Below, one piece after another: positions 22,952 through 35,094 of a stretch of DNA of 64,000 bases. The position numbers were made by a program, and so were the translations under genes. The number at the start of each line of letters is the position of its first letter. The first letter of the stretch is position 1. This DNA comes from Ambrosia x helenae (lineage: Eukaryota; Streptophyta; Magnoliopsida; Asterales; Asteraceae): the NCBI GenBank assembly GCA_030844895.1, contig CM061234.1, positions 15,311,573 to 15,375,572 on the forward strand, read 5' to 3'. The notes beneath the pieces are model-generated. The model worked only from the letters and a program-made list of their open reading frames with translations, searched no databases and had not been told where the DNA came from.

Positions 22952-24338
22952 CTAGTAGGTTTACCCGCGCGTTGCAGCGGGATTGACAAATGGGTTGCAA
23001 TATAACATTGTGATACTTAGGTTTTTTGCCGCAAGTTAAGCAAAAAGAATAGAAATGTGCACATTATGTTTTTAACAAGTATTCGTAGAAAGAAAAGAAA
23101 AGAAATTTGCACCGCCACTTACAACTGATTGCAGTTCACCACAAAAACCATGTACTCATTGTTGAACAAATCTTAATAAACTAAAGGTATATTACTGTAA
23201 CAGACCAATATGAACATAAACATCACTCTTGTGTAAGTTGTCTGGTTATTACATATCCATATAATCGTGTCGTTGAAGACACCTTGCTAAATGAAAAAGT
23301 TCATTTACATGACAAAAGCATGTAATAATAATATGATATTGTATACACTATCATATGAAGGTCATTGTCCATTTAGAAATCAAAAGTTGTTATTTGTAAG
23401 TTTGTAATAGAATTGCCCAACTTGACCCAGCAGCTAAAAAATTGCCCAATGTAGCCGGTGAGCCGAACCATCCCGTCCACTTTACCGCTGGGTAGACGCA
23501 TATATATGAAAAGGGTTTATAATATAAATTTTATTATGGCAAAGTTTTAAAATCGATACAAGTTTAGCTGAGATAAGATTATTTATTGTGGTAACATAAA
23601 TTATTATATTTCATCGCCATTATATGAAATTTGTTCAAAAATATTGCTATCCCATGTGTTTATTTAATTTGGGTGAGTTCCATTTTCATATAAAAGTTAA
23701 TTATCTTCTAGGGGCATTTAGGAAACAAAAGTGGTAAAATTTAGAAATTTGCAAAGAAACTCTTGGTATGCCATTTTAACTTTGGACAATTTGGACATAT
23801 TTGCTCATGTCTCATCCTTTATAATGTAGTATTGACTTGTGGTGATGATTATGAGCAGAATAAGATGCCTGATGGTTCACCATAGTAGAGATGCGTGACG
23901 TAGAAAAATATATTAAGATAAAGAGGGAGCAAGTATAAAGATAAAGATAAAGATAAAGTAATTTGTTTCAGCAATTCTCATGTTGAACAACATTGTATAA
24001 TTATATAAGCATATGCAATTTTAAAGAAAGAAAGAAAATGTAAAATTAATATTTGTTGAATATAATTATTTGAAGCTTGTGGTCATACCACATCACATGA
24101 TATTATATATAAGAATTTGAAAGGACTTTGAGAGCAAATATAGAAACTTAATTATCTAGAAAATAAACCTTTATTTATCTCTACTATATGGTACAAGTAT
24201 CTTAATGCATTGAAGGGTAATTTGGGGAAGATTTATATAACATTTGAGGGTTAAAGCACATGACTTTTCACATCCCATCTTAACTTTACCAAGTTTGACA
24301 TGTTTGCCCATTGCTCACTCTTTATAATGTAGTAGAGA
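22952..24338 (-). mobile_element. Non-autonomous Helitron with both termini
   Basis: On the minus strand the element starts TCTCTACTACATTATAAAG (plus 24338 leftwards), preceded by A. It ends CTAG (plus 22955-22952), followed by T, which is the A/T target pattern of Helitrons. A GC-rich hairpin (CCCGC/GCGGG arms, plus 22964-22981) lies 8 bases before the CTAG end. No Rep/helicase ORF is inside. A second Helitron-like start (TCTCTACTATATGG) near 24177 may mark an inner or older copy. Confidence 0.8.
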
Positions 24339-25071
24339 TAATAATTAATTTTATTAATCCAATTAATAAAATATTCCTAATCAGGATCTCAGTTAAACGC
24401 GTATAAACAAATAAACAATAAATAACCATAGGGAGTTTAGTAATCAACCTTTGACGACTACACCGGAATTGTAACACTTGGGTTACAACGAATCATCGCT
24501 AGTAGAAAGTTCACACCCGAGCACTGGCCTACCGAGAGCAACACTTTACAAGAGGGAGGCAGCCTATGGTGGTGGTTTGCGGCGGACAAGGGGCGGCCCT
24601 AAGGGGTGGCAGCCAAGAACGCTTTCTTGGGGAGAAAGGAGTTGTTTTGTTATAAAAGTGTGCATCTAGGGTTTACTCCTTAACCCTCCTTTTATAAAAC
24701 AACTTACACTAAGGCCCCTTGTTAAATATCATAATATTCTTTAATATTAATCTAATTAATATTAAGTCCTTCAAGTCTAAAACAATTATTATTTCACAAA
24801 TAATAATCCACCTACACGTGAACTTGTCTGATTCGTGTACCAACGTGTAACTCTTCGGATCGTACCGATTCGGGTTACGTTGACCTCGACTTTTAATTAC
24901 ATCGGGCATACTATATATCCAACATCTATGCCCTGCAATTCACGTGTCCACCACTGCACCACTTCAATATACCCCATGTAATTACAGATCAAGACAACCC
25001 ACGAGACCCGATTAAATGACAAATAAAAATTCTGAAGTGTAAGCTGTAAACCTTTCGTTAACTTACCTTAG
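24339..25071. other. Non-coding stretch, possibly holding a decayed LTR
   Basis: Read on the minus strand from 24924, the sequence starts TGTTGGATATATAGTATGCC, which resembles the start of a copia LTR. A possible other end is TGTAACACTTGG at 24470. The flanks do not form a target duplication, so the call is weak. Confidence 0.35.
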
Positions 25072-25465
25072 AGGGTGTTTGGGATTGAGTTTGAAAACAA
25101 CTTATTGACTTATTGGCTTTTCCAAAAAGCCAATAAGTCAATAAGCTGTTTGTGTAACCCAAAATCACTTTCTGTTTTGATTTTTGGCTTTTGGCTTTTA
25201 AGGGTTGAAAAGTTGTTTTTGAAAAGTTAGAAATCCTGGCTTTTGGCTTTTGACTTTTGGAAAAAATTACAAATTTACCACACATACAACCAATATTCAC
25301 AATAGGTTAAGCGAAACACTAAAAAAAAGACAATTTATTGACTTGTTGACGTTTCTCATCCGAAAAGCTAATCCAAACACTTTTTTTAAAACTCCTTTTT
25401 TAAAAAGTCATAAGGCAATAAGCACTTTTAAGCAAAAGCACTTTTGCATCTTCAAACTCAATCCC
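25072..25465. mobile_element. Small terminal-inverted-repeat element (MITE-like)
   Basis: The left end GTTTGGGATTGAGTTTGAA has its reverse complement TTCAAACTCAATCCC at the right end. Inner inverted repeats (CTTATTGGCTTTTCC and its complement near 25106-25135) add hairpin potential. No target duplication could be fixed, and no transposase is encoded. Confidence 0.6.
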
Positions 25466-26641
25466 TGTGGCTTTCAAGTTCAAGCAGCCACATAATTTCC
25501 CCTGTATCTTCATTCTTATATCCCCTAGAATTTTGCAGGTAAAAATTGGCAGGCTTCATATTCTCGAATCAGCTAAAAAATTGGCGCCCCTCCATCTTTT
25601 TTTTTACCGGCCTGCTGTGGTGTCAGGTTTGTTTTGGTTCTTTTTTTTCATGCGTTTCAATTGTTTGTGTTAATGGCTTGATGGGATTTTTAAAAATGGT
25701 TGGTAGATAAAAGTTGGGTTAGCCAAAATTTGATGATTTTTTACTTGCATGTCAGTTATTTGTGTTAATGCTTCAAAGAATTTTTTTCATCCATGTTATT
25801 GTTCACGGATTACTAATTGAAACCTTGAGACAAATTCAAGGAAAGTACACGCTTTATAAGAGATGTAAACCATACATGTGTCTTAAAAGGCGATAGACTG
25901 TACATAATTTGATGTCAGGTTTCCCTGCGCATAAACACCTTAAACGTGAATCGATGAATGTTAACTTAAATTTGGAGTCGCCTCGCCAAAGTTAAGGGTG
26001 ATATTAATTTAGCTAAAAAAGTCAAAATTAGCCTTTGTAGTTGAGGTTGCAATCCCCTTATTTGTAGTGAAGTCCAACTAGAATAGGAAGCGTCAACAAG
26101 GTTCCCCTTTATTTGGGGGTGAAGTCCAACGACAATGGGAAGCGTCAACACCAACATTCGTCAATTAATTGCGTCAACAAGGTTTTTGGGTCTTTTTATC
26201 GTTCTTGGGTCTTTATATTTTTGTTCTTATCTGATGTGAATGTAATATGACCAATATATAAAATAATATGTATACATGATGCTAAAATCAGGTTGCTAGA
26301 GTTTTTTTTTCGTGACTAGCGCACGGAGGATTTCAAGTAATGTGTACGCTTCAGTAGCAATGCATGCGCCTTGGTCAACGACTCGACCGTTAGTTCAGTA
26401 ATTGCTAGACCAGAACTAGCGTGTGAGCCGTATGCATGAGCCAATAGGAATGTCTATTTCACTATATCGCTATAACATAAAAGTATATACGTTTGCAGCC
26501 TTAATAGGTCTGTTTTGTATACCTTTGGGCAGATTTATATACCATTTTTTGTTGTAGTTGTGCCAGGTGTTTGTCATTTTCTTTTTTTATGTAGGCATTT
26601 ACCTCTGTTCTTTTATTGTTGGTTTTAACAACCATTTTTCC
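25466..26641. other. Non-coding stretch
   Basis: No supported gene is present. Two imperfect copies of a ~60 base unit with GAAGTCCAAC and GGGAAGCGTCAACA lie at about 26046-26150. Confidence 0.45.
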
Positions 26642-27360
26642 CCGGTTGGCAAGGCCGTCCCTGAGAATTCAAGTGCCCGGGCCGAGCCGCAAAATATGTG
26701 CCCTTAGTTTTAGATCTTAACGAAATAAATAACGTAAACTATAGTTTTTAAACGACGATTAAAGTAACATCAAATTGATGATTCAATTTTTCACAGATTA
26801 TTTTATCCAACAATACGTTCTCGTTAGTTATCATCACCAATCCATGAAGTTTTTTTTCTTTAACTTAAGTGTTTTGAGCCTAGGACGAGCAAAAATCGGA
26901 ACCAACATTAAAATAAGAGGATAAGGGATTACTTTTAAGTTATTGTTATTGTTAGCTTAAAAAAAATAGGATGACACCGCTATAAGCATTTTTTTCCCTT
27001 TATACATTGGCATATTCTAATGTCTATAATACCGCCATCATTTTCTAGTATTTACACTACGCCATCATCCTCCTCAAAACAACCCCTTTTTATACCCTGT
27101 AACACCAACACTATGCAAAGATCATTTAGATTTTTCCTGTGAATTCTATTCCACTGTCCGTCACTGTCGCCGGTCACAGTGCCCCCTTGAAAATTGGGCC
27201 CGGGCCGGGAGTCCTCCCCGCACCCCCTCAAGACCGGCCCTGCCGGTTGGTTCTTAGTTTTTGGCTGACTGCGCTGCATCTTTTGTACAGGTACAACAAC
27301 CATTTTTTCCCACTTGGTTCTTCTTTTTTGGCTGACTTTGCTGCATCTTTTGTACAGGTA
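26627..27360. repeat. Tandem duplication of ~70 bases split by a hAT element
   Basis: The unit ACAACCATTTTTCCC...GGTTCTT...TTGGCTGACT...GCATCTTTTGTACAGGTA occurs once around the hAT element (26627-26649 plus 27243-27297). It occurs again uninterrupted at about 27293-27360. Confidence 0.75.
26650..27242. mobile_element. Non-autonomous hAT element
   Basis: The termini are CAAGGCCGTCCCTGAG and its imperfect complement CTCAAGACCGGCCCTG. An exact 8-bp duplication CCGGTTGG lies at 26642-26649 and 27243-27250. Eight-base duplications and CAGGG-like ends are typical of hAT. The inside has no transposase ORF. Confidence 0.88.
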
Positions 27361-27815
27361 GCTGTGGTACTTCTTCCTTATAATCGGTTTGTTTTTTTTT
27401 TTTCCTAATTTGTTACGTTTGTGACCTGTTTTACTGATTTGTCACTCCGTTGTTTTCTGCTTTGTTTCATGGATGTTGTCTGCTTATGATTGGTTGTTTG
27501 CTAGGATACCAGCAGTAGGCTGGAAATGACCCTTTTAGCTTACAAGTGGCTGTGTCTTTATTACACTATCTTCCTCATCACGTAGCATATTTTGTGCAGG
27601 TAGCTTTGTAGGCCTTCTTTATAATCAGTTTGCTTTTTTTTCCTAATTTGTTAACTTCGTGACCTGCTTTACTGCTTTACTAGACTCTGTTATTTTTGCT
27701 TTATTTCACGGTTGTCTTATTACGGTCGGTTGTTAGTAAGGATACGAGTAGTAAGCTATAAATTAGTCCTTCAGCTTGCAAGTAGCCGTGTCTTTCTCCC
27801 ATTGTTTTCCTTAGT
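27355..27815 (+). repeat. Degenerate ~240-base tandem duplication
   Basis: Two consecutive copies (about 27357-27596 and 27598-27815) share GGTAGCT, TTATAATC, TTTTTTCCTAATTTGTTA, GTGACCTG and GGATAC in the same order. They also share AAGTGGCTGTGTCTTT or AAGTAGCCGTGTCTTT. Confidence 0.7.
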
Positions 27816-27824
27816 GACGCGACC

Positions 27825-27945
27825 ATGACTTCTAGAAAACATCGTGCTTTTCATCCTTTGACTGACACTTCATCTACTATTTCTGAATTCTCTGCATATG
27901 CGCTTCCTCAACCGACAAGGCGTGCTATTCGTTGTTCTTCTTTGT
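27825..27945 (+). other. Start of an unrecognised ORF cut by an LTR
   Basis: An ATG-initiated frame runs about 40 codons to the LTR start at 27946. The residues are Ser/Thr- and Arg-rich, with no recognised motif. It may be the N-terminus of the Helitron protein whose helicase part is at 32134, because both lie on the plus strand, but this is only a guess from position. Confidence 0.25.
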
Positions 27946-29849
27946 TGTCACACCCGACTTTTGCCTCGTCGGTTGCGACGTTTGGTGCCTTTGCCAGCGC
28001 AGCGGAAAGTTGCATCTAAGGCTCTTATTTCCCGAATGCCAATTCTAACCCTCTAGGATCCCCGATCCCAAGACGTCGCCTACTCCAACCGTGCCGTTAC
28101 CAAAGTTTAAACCTGAAAGACATACTTAAAAAGGTCAACATAAAGCTGGTGAGTTCATAAGTTTTCTAAAAGAGTTGTAATAAGTTTGAAAAGATCATAT
28201 CCGTTACTACTAGGTTATAAGAACGTTAGCTAAACGTTTAGTGTTTTTACTACTACGGTTGGGAACCCATTACTATACGTGTGTAAGTAGTTGAATCATG
28301 CCCAGACGATTTGGCTATAACCGATGCCTCGGCGAGCCAGTAAAAAGAGACAATATGCACCCGCCCGGCCCCGCCGTCGAGTGGGGTTTGTGAGACCCAA
28401 TAGATCTATCCACATTTCCCCCGTTGTGCATCCCCGCACATTCATGGTTTCCCCCTGGGACTTTCCATAAAAGCCGTATAGTATCTGTAAAGTAACCATA
28501 GTATAACATGACCTTTAGTAAGTAAGTATGTAGCATGTTTCTTCCCCGAAAGTAAAACCAGTAAAAGTATGGCCGTGACACTCACGCACCCATTTCATTT
28601 TTCAAAAACTTGTTCGTTTGGAATTCCTCAGGTTTTCATAAAAGAAGCATGTCTTCCACCCCGAAAACATTTATAAAACAGTAAAAAGTGGGGTCATGAA
28701 CTCACCTTAATTTCCTCGCTTAGCTAGCAAACAAAGCCTGAAATCTCGACCGACTTCCTTGTGCCCTAATACAACAAAGGACACCTTAAAGTCTAACACA
28801 TATAAACCTAGCCTATTATCCAGCTAAAAGATAGTTTATCCAACTATCTAGACTCGCGTGTATAACTCGAGTACTAATATGCTTTAACTCGACGAACCGA
28901 TCGTAACTTATCTTACTTATGCGTTAACACACGACATAGTACCCAAGTTGCGCACTTGTCACTATTTGTGTGTACACCACGTTGGACTATTACTACGAAA
29001 CGTATAACTTATCTTGAGTCAAAACTCATCTTCTAATTATATTTTAGGAAAATACTCTTTGGTAAAATATAAGTATAGTTATTTAAAACTGATCAATAAC
29101 AAGTGTTGCTTCTTTTCCAAATCTGAACATTTAAGTTATTCAAAGCTTTGTTTCGCATAAAGCTTTCCCACGTAAATCATACGTTCATATATATTTTTCA
29201 ATACGGACAATAAACATAGTTTCGTCGTCGAAAACCTTTCAAAACGCTCGTCATACGATGTTTGGCAAAACTATATATATATATTTGTTTCAAAATATTG
29301 TCCGGGATTTACTTATTATTGTTAAACATATCTTTTGTCAAAACGTCACTATTTTGCATAACTACACTTATCATGACGCTTAGGGAACTTCGTTTATAAA
29401 AATATGCGACAATTCTATTTTCGTTGCGCCGTGGATTTTATAAAAATTTGGGCAGAGTTTCCTCTGTTTTCGTACAAACCAGGCAACACAAGTCGCCTAC
29501 AATTTTCCCAAAAATCAATATCCAATACAAGACTTGATACGTTACGACAACTTTTGTAAATATACATATTTACATAAGTATTCATATTTATATAAATATA
29601 CTTGTATACAAATGGTCCAACAATTTTAGTCCGACGACAAAACACAAGTCACGTTTTAATATACAAGTTTTCGTTTATCTTCGTAAATGGTTCGTCGCGA
29701 GTTAACACATCTTATTCGTTTATATTTATAATATGTTTTATAAATACAAGTTCAAAATATAACAATTAAATTATACCGAATCGCATACGTGAGACCCGAC
29801 ACGCCACTTTATCTCGGATGACGTGTAGACAGAAGCCGAGTCTGAGCCG

Positions 29850-29972
29850 TTGACTGCGCATTTGACCGAACCAGTATGTTTGACCAGATCTGACCCGTTT
29901 GACCCGGGTTTGACCGAGTTGACTGAGTTGACCAGTTGTTGACCGAGTTAACTCGGTTTGACCAGATCTGAA
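29850..29972. repeat. Cluster of TTGAC(C/T) motifs inside the LTR
   Basis: At least nine TTGACC or TTGACT motifs fall within about 120 bases. TTGAC(C/T) is the core of the W-box bound by plant WRKY factors. In the LTR's own orientation the cluster lies downstream of the TATA box. Confidence 0.7.
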
Positions 29973-30557
29973 ACGAGACCGGATCTGAGTTGGAACCAGA
30001 CCCGAACCACAACCTTAACCCAAACCTTTGGATCCCATAATAAATCAAGACCCGAGATCAAAACCCGATTCACCCAAACCAAACCAAACCTGTGAGTCGT
30101 GATTCGAGCCCGGAAACCAAAATCCCAAAACGAGTTGCTCGCTAATCGGACCCCAAACAAACCACCATCATCGGACCACCATTAGCACCCATCGGACCCG
30201 AACCAAAACCGAGCCAAACCCAAGTCCCATCCGGACCTGATGTGAACCGACACCCAAACCCAAAGCCATAACCACCACGAACCCGACACCATCGAGCCAA
30301 TACAAACATCCTGATCCAAGATCCAAGCCCACTTGCCTTGAACCTCGTGTGCCGCCCCTTCCCTCCCCGTCTTCTGCCCGACGTGGCTGTGGACCACCAT
30401 TCCGCCGCCTTCAGTAACCAACCCCCTCCCCTTGATAATCATCGCATCGCTGCTGTTGTTGTTTGTTGGAGTTGCGTCGCCACCACCCAAGCTTGGTGGT
30501 GGCCGGCGGTTCTTGTAACAGGAGCGAGGGAGAGGAGGGCAGGGAGGGAGAGAGACG

Positions 30558-30558
<1 letters not shown>

Positions 30559-30597
<39 letters not shown>

Positions 30598-30648
30598 GAG
30601 AGAGGGAGGGTGTGCGTTTTAGAGAGAGAGGAGAGAGAGAGAGAGGTT
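30559..30648. repeat. GA-rich microsatellite
   Basis: An uninterrupted GA run of about 36 bases is followed by further GA/GGGA stretches. In the LTR's transcribed sense (minus) this is a CT-rich leader. Confidence 0.85.
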
Positions 30649-30715
30649 GCAGAGATTTGAGGAGGGGGGGGGGTGTTTTGGCTGCGGGAAGATGAAGGGG
30701 AAGGAGAAGAGCTCC

Positions 30716-30726
30716 CCTTTTATAGT
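30716..30726 (-). promoter_or_regulatory. TATA box of the 27946-31056 LTR
   Basis: The minus strand reads CTATAAAAGGG, preceded by CCTAACCCTAACCCTAA and followed by a CT-rich leader. This is a typical LTR promoter layout. Confidence 0.55.
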
Positions 30727-31056
30727 TAGGGTTAGGGTTAGGTGGGTTATTACCGCGTATCGAACTCGTTTAAACGTAAAACGTCCCGGTTTTATTCTAG
30801 GCCCGATAATTAATTATAAAAAGTTGTCGGTTTTGTTCGAAATACAAAACCGAGCATAAATATAAATATTTTCGATGTCCGACGCGTGTTTTCAATACAC
30901 GCGTTTAAATCGCGTTAATTAAATCGGTCGCAGTTTCAATTGTAAAAACGGTCAGTAAACTTCCGAAACTTAATAATTAAAATTTATTTGTAATAAATAT
31001 TTATTTTTAAATCATAAAAATCACGTCATTGTAGATCGGAAGTTGCCGGTGTCACA

Positions 31057-32133
31057 TCCTCCCCATGTTACAGAAATTTTGTCCTCAAAATTTGAGGTAG
31101 GATATCATTCAAGAACCAATGGTAGTACAACAAAAATAGTCAACGGACTTGCCGGTACAAATGACACGAAATAAAGTTTCAGAATCAACTGAATGCAAAG
31201 TGTAAACAATAACTCTGTCAACAAATACTATTGGCGCACCTCAACGAAGCAACTAGTGCACCAACTTTTTCATTACACACCACAAGTGTGTTTGGATTTA
31301 AGGCAATAACAAACAAGTTGATGAAAGCGAGACATGTTAATAAAAATCATTCATTATTCTAAGCCGATTGAATATTCACCGCAAGGTGCTGTATCAAATT
31401 CCAACAGTTCGATTCAACTGAAATTTCGACTTTAAAGAAACTCATCGACGAAGTATCAAAGGATTCATTGCCCACAATGGCCTAACATAGCAAGACTAGA
31501 AGACAAACATTACGAGCAACATAATGATAAAACAAATCATTAATGAAACAATTGTTTGATGCGAAGCCCTACAATGGACCTTCACAGGTTTAAAGAATTC
31601 AAACATATAACAATTGACACGTGTACAAAAGGCGTGTCTAATTTGGTGAAAAGAATAAGGAATCAACAAAAATTAAATTCCTTTATGATTGAATGTCGAA
31701 GGCCACAAATACAAAAGAAGAGAGATGTAAATCATACTCAAAAGATATAACTAGGTTCTACAACATGAACCTTAGAAGTTCAAGAAACGAGATCATCAAG
31801 AACTTAAACTGGTTTAAGAAAAGCAAGGTCACAAATGACACGAACAGGGGAGAACCGACAATCACGTCCGTAACAACAAAAGAATGAAAAACCCTTATCC
31901 ATTATTTATATATATAAATATATATACAACAACATAATAGTATAGATACCCTCACGATAGATGTCCTTAGAATTATCAAGTGCCTGTAAATTCGCAATAA
32001 CGTGACGTCTGCGTTATCGAAAATTTACCTCACCAGATCATCCTATTAACCTCCATCATAAGTTATATCACGAGCACTCGTCATATTCATATAATAACAC
32101 ATATATATATAACGCCATCGGTTGGGGTGTTAT
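31057..32133 (-). mobile_element. Remnant internal region and LTR end of degraded gypsy material
   Basis: The first bases are the purine tract and 3' untranslated part of the element whose LTR ends at 31056. No pol ORF is left. The right end (32113-32133) reads CGCCATCGGTTGGGGTGTTA, an LTR end of the TR-GAG family in plus orientation, so at least two elements contribute. No target duplication was found. Confidence 0.45.
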
Positions 32134-33183
32134 AAAAAAACTATGACAAAGACTTGCTGAGTGTTGAACGTGATTCATGTCGATCAATGTTAAATGCTGA
32201 ACAATTGCACATATATGAGCATGTGCTTGCATCTATAGCATCGAATGACCAAGTCCTAGGATTCGTCTATGGTCATGGTGGGACTGGAAAAAACCTTTAT
32301 GTGGTCCACTATTATTGTAGCCTTGCGTTCTAAAGGAGACATTGTACTTGTAGTTGTTGCGTCCGGCATTGCCTCTTTGCTCTTCCTGCTGGTAGAACAA
32401 CACATTCTCGCTTCAAAATACCACCGGATTTAACAAACGAGTCATTATGCCATATAAAGAAAAACACATACTTGGGTCAGCTACTAATAAAATCAGCACT
32501 GATTATCTGGGATGAGGCTCCAATGAACGTTCATAAATGTTTCGAGGCACTCAACAGTTCTTTGCAAGACCTTCTTGACAACACAAGCCTTCCTTTTGGT
32601 GGGAAATCTATTTTGCTTGGAGGTGATTTTAGACAGACATTACCAATAATACCTAAAGGTTCATATGCGTCCATCTTGGCATCTGCACTGCCAAACTCAT
32701 ATCTATGGCGACACTTCAAAGTCTATAGGTTGACTCAAAATATGCGTGTAGAAAGGACTAATCTCACTGCTTTACAAAAAGAATATATCTCTCAGTTCTC
32801 CTCCTGGTTGCTTGCTTTTGAACTAATACATTTCATTTATGATGCTGCTACGCTGCACAATCCGACAGCAAATGTATTATCTAGGAAAGAAATCGTCTGT
32901 CCTAAAAATTACACCGCGCAAGACATTAATCTTATGGTCCTGCACATGTGTGAAGGCGAGAGCAGAGTATATACAAGCACTGACTCTGCTACACCACATG
33001 CAGGTGATCACTGTCATACAAAGATGTTATATCCCCAGATTTTCTGAATTTGCTTAACTTTTATGGTCTAACGCCACATTCCGTAGAATTAAAGCTCAAT
33101 GCTCATGTCATGTTACTTAGGAATCTTAACCCAACCGCAGGTTTGTGCAATGGTACACGGCTAATTGTAACACAACTGTTGTA
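32134..33183 (+). pseudogene. Helitron PIF1-like helicase (C-terminal part, broken)
   Basis: Walker A (YGHGGTGK) is near 32270-32293, with one extra A that shifts the frame. Walker B (IWDEAPM) is at about 32506-32526, then LGGDFRQTLPI and LTQNMRV. A later piece, out of frame from about 33025, carries the final helicase block (LNAHVMLLRNL and NGTRLIV). These are signatures of the SF1 PIF1-like helicase of Helitron Rep-Hel proteins, which unwind DNA during rolling-circle transposition. Only 32472-33047 remains open as a single frame of 191 codons. The Rep nuclease part is absent, so this is a dead fragment. Confidence 0.85.
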
Positions 33184-33900
33184 ATAATATTTGTTTTTGT
33201 TTTTTTTTTCTTGTGTTTTGCCTATGTTTTGTAGGTACTTTGTAGTCTATTCGAGATTCTAATACAAGCCTCAAACTTATGATCTAATGATTTCTGGTTG
33301 CACCTGAAGAGAGTGCTTATAGGAAATTTGTTAGTTGGTATTAGTTCGCTTTTGTACCAATATTGTTGTTTCTTTTACTTAGTATACTTCTATCTTGTAT
33401 ATTTTATAATAGTTTTGTTTCGTGATATTTTGGTTGTATTTTGTATCTTGTATGTTTGTCTAACTTGGATATTTCCATAAAAGTTAAGGAATTCTAATAA
33501 TAAGTGTAATTGTTACTTTAGTTTCTTTACATTCTATGACAGCTCAGCACATGTTTGTAACGCGAATATACAATAAATATAAGATACGTTTGATCAATGA
33601 AGACATTCCTGAAACAGATTGTTATTTTATTTTAAACAAGTGTCAAAAAAATATGATAAAATTTTGGAGAAAAAATCTGATTAAAAAAAGATAAGTCTTC
33701 CCGTGTCCTCAGAAGTTTCAAAATCCTTTGTTACTTGCTTCATCCGTGGATAATCATCAGCTGTTTTGTTCATCAGTGGTTACCAGTGGTAGAAGCATAG
33801 CATAACCATCAATGAATGGATTCGGAACTTTAGTTGAACGATAGTTCTTTGTGAAAAGTTGTTGTCAACTCAACAGATTTTGTAAACAGGATATAAAATA
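33184..33900. other. AT-rich non-coding tail behind the helicase fragment
   Basis: No gene is present. A ~200 base stretch (about 33310-33530), with TTGGTATTAGTTCGCTTTTG and a T-rich continuation, has a diverged copy at about 37765-37960. Confidence 0.5.
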
Positions 33901-33969
33901 AAATGATGATACTTTAAAAACTGATAGAGTTTGTAATTGCAATAATAAGTTTGAATGATATAAAAATCA

Positions 33970-35062
33970 AGTTATGAAGATGATGAAATTTAAATGTTTT
34001 TATATTATTGCATTTTCAAATATGAATATTATTACAATGTAGTTATTTTTTATTGTAATGTTTATGATTTATTATTGAAAAATATTCATTTTAAACTTGA
34101 TGTTTATTAGATATGTATCTTTTGTTTCAATATGTAACTATAAGTTTATTATATGTAAACATTAAGTAATAGTTACTAATGCTTTGGCGATATTGCTTTA
34201 TCATTTATTACACATATCATGATTTTAATTATGAAGTTAAAAAGGTTTCTGTAATTTAACTATATAAGGATAGTTTTAATAACAAATTTAATGGTGTAAT
34301 AAAAGATTTTATGCTCAGATTTTTGACGTTTTACATTGACAGAGTTTTGTGTTATAACAATTGTTGAGAAGTCAACAAATTTTATAAAAAGGCCCAAAAG
34401 TAATGATTACCATTTTGACTTAGTTTATTAACAATATTATTTTATTCTTGTTGTGTTGCAATTTTCTTGCACTCTATTAAAAGCGCCAAAAGTAACTTCC
34501 AACTAGATATTTACTTGAAATGCAACTTATAAAGTTGAAAACGAAATTTACGGATAGTTACTTTATTAGTTATTTATTCATCCTATATAATAAAATAATA
34601 TTTTTAAAAAATTAATATTATTATCACTATTATAATAATGAATAATGAATAATTCGATATAACGTTGAAATGAACAAATTTTCAAAAGGTTTTTGTAATT
34701 TATTTAACTATATAGTGATACTTTAATACTAACAAATTTAATCTTCTAATAAAAGATGTTAAACTGACACTTTTGACGGTTTCACTTCCTTCTACCGATT
34801 ACACAATCTGTTGGTAAATACTGAGAGAGTTTTGTGTGATAATATCTGTTGAAAACTTAACAAATGTAATAATAGTGATAATAATATTAAATTATTAATT
34901 ATATTATATTATTAATAATATTAATCTTTAAATTGATGTTTATTATATATTTATCTTTTGTTTCAATATGTGGTTTGAAAAAATAGTAACTAAAAGTTTA
35001 TTATATGTAAAACTTAAAGTAATAGTAACCAATGCTTTGGCGAGTTTACTTGATTATCTATT

Positions 35063-35094
<32 letters not shown>

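Larger units (their letters stand above)
27946..31056 (-). mobile_element. Gypsy-type LTR (3.1 kb), 3' LTR of a truncated minus-strand element
   Basis: It runs from TGTCACACCCGAC to CCGGTGTCACA, inverted ends that resemble those of the chromovirus LTR at 39070. On the minus strand it is preceded by a G-rich purine tract (AACATGGGGAGGA, plus 31057 rightwards), which marks it as a 3' LTR. It contains a minus-strand TATA box, a (GA)n tract, and a cluster of TTGAC motifs. The partner LTR is missing. Confidence 0.75.

Noticed and set aside
24470..24924. Complete solo copia LTR
   Set aside because: The flanking 5-mers GGAAT and TCTAT differ, and the left end is not convincing, so it is only mentioned as a possible decayed LTR.
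27139..27408. Plus-strand ORF around the right end of the hAT element
   Set aside because: It spans the element terminus and target duplication, and its composition follows the repeat.
30338..30660. Arg/Glu-rich ORFs
   Set aside because: They come from the GA microsatellite read in two frames.
30724..30741. Interstitial telomere
   Set aside because: There are fewer than three repeats of TTAGGG type, while the plant telomere is TTTAGGG. It fits an LTR leader motif better.
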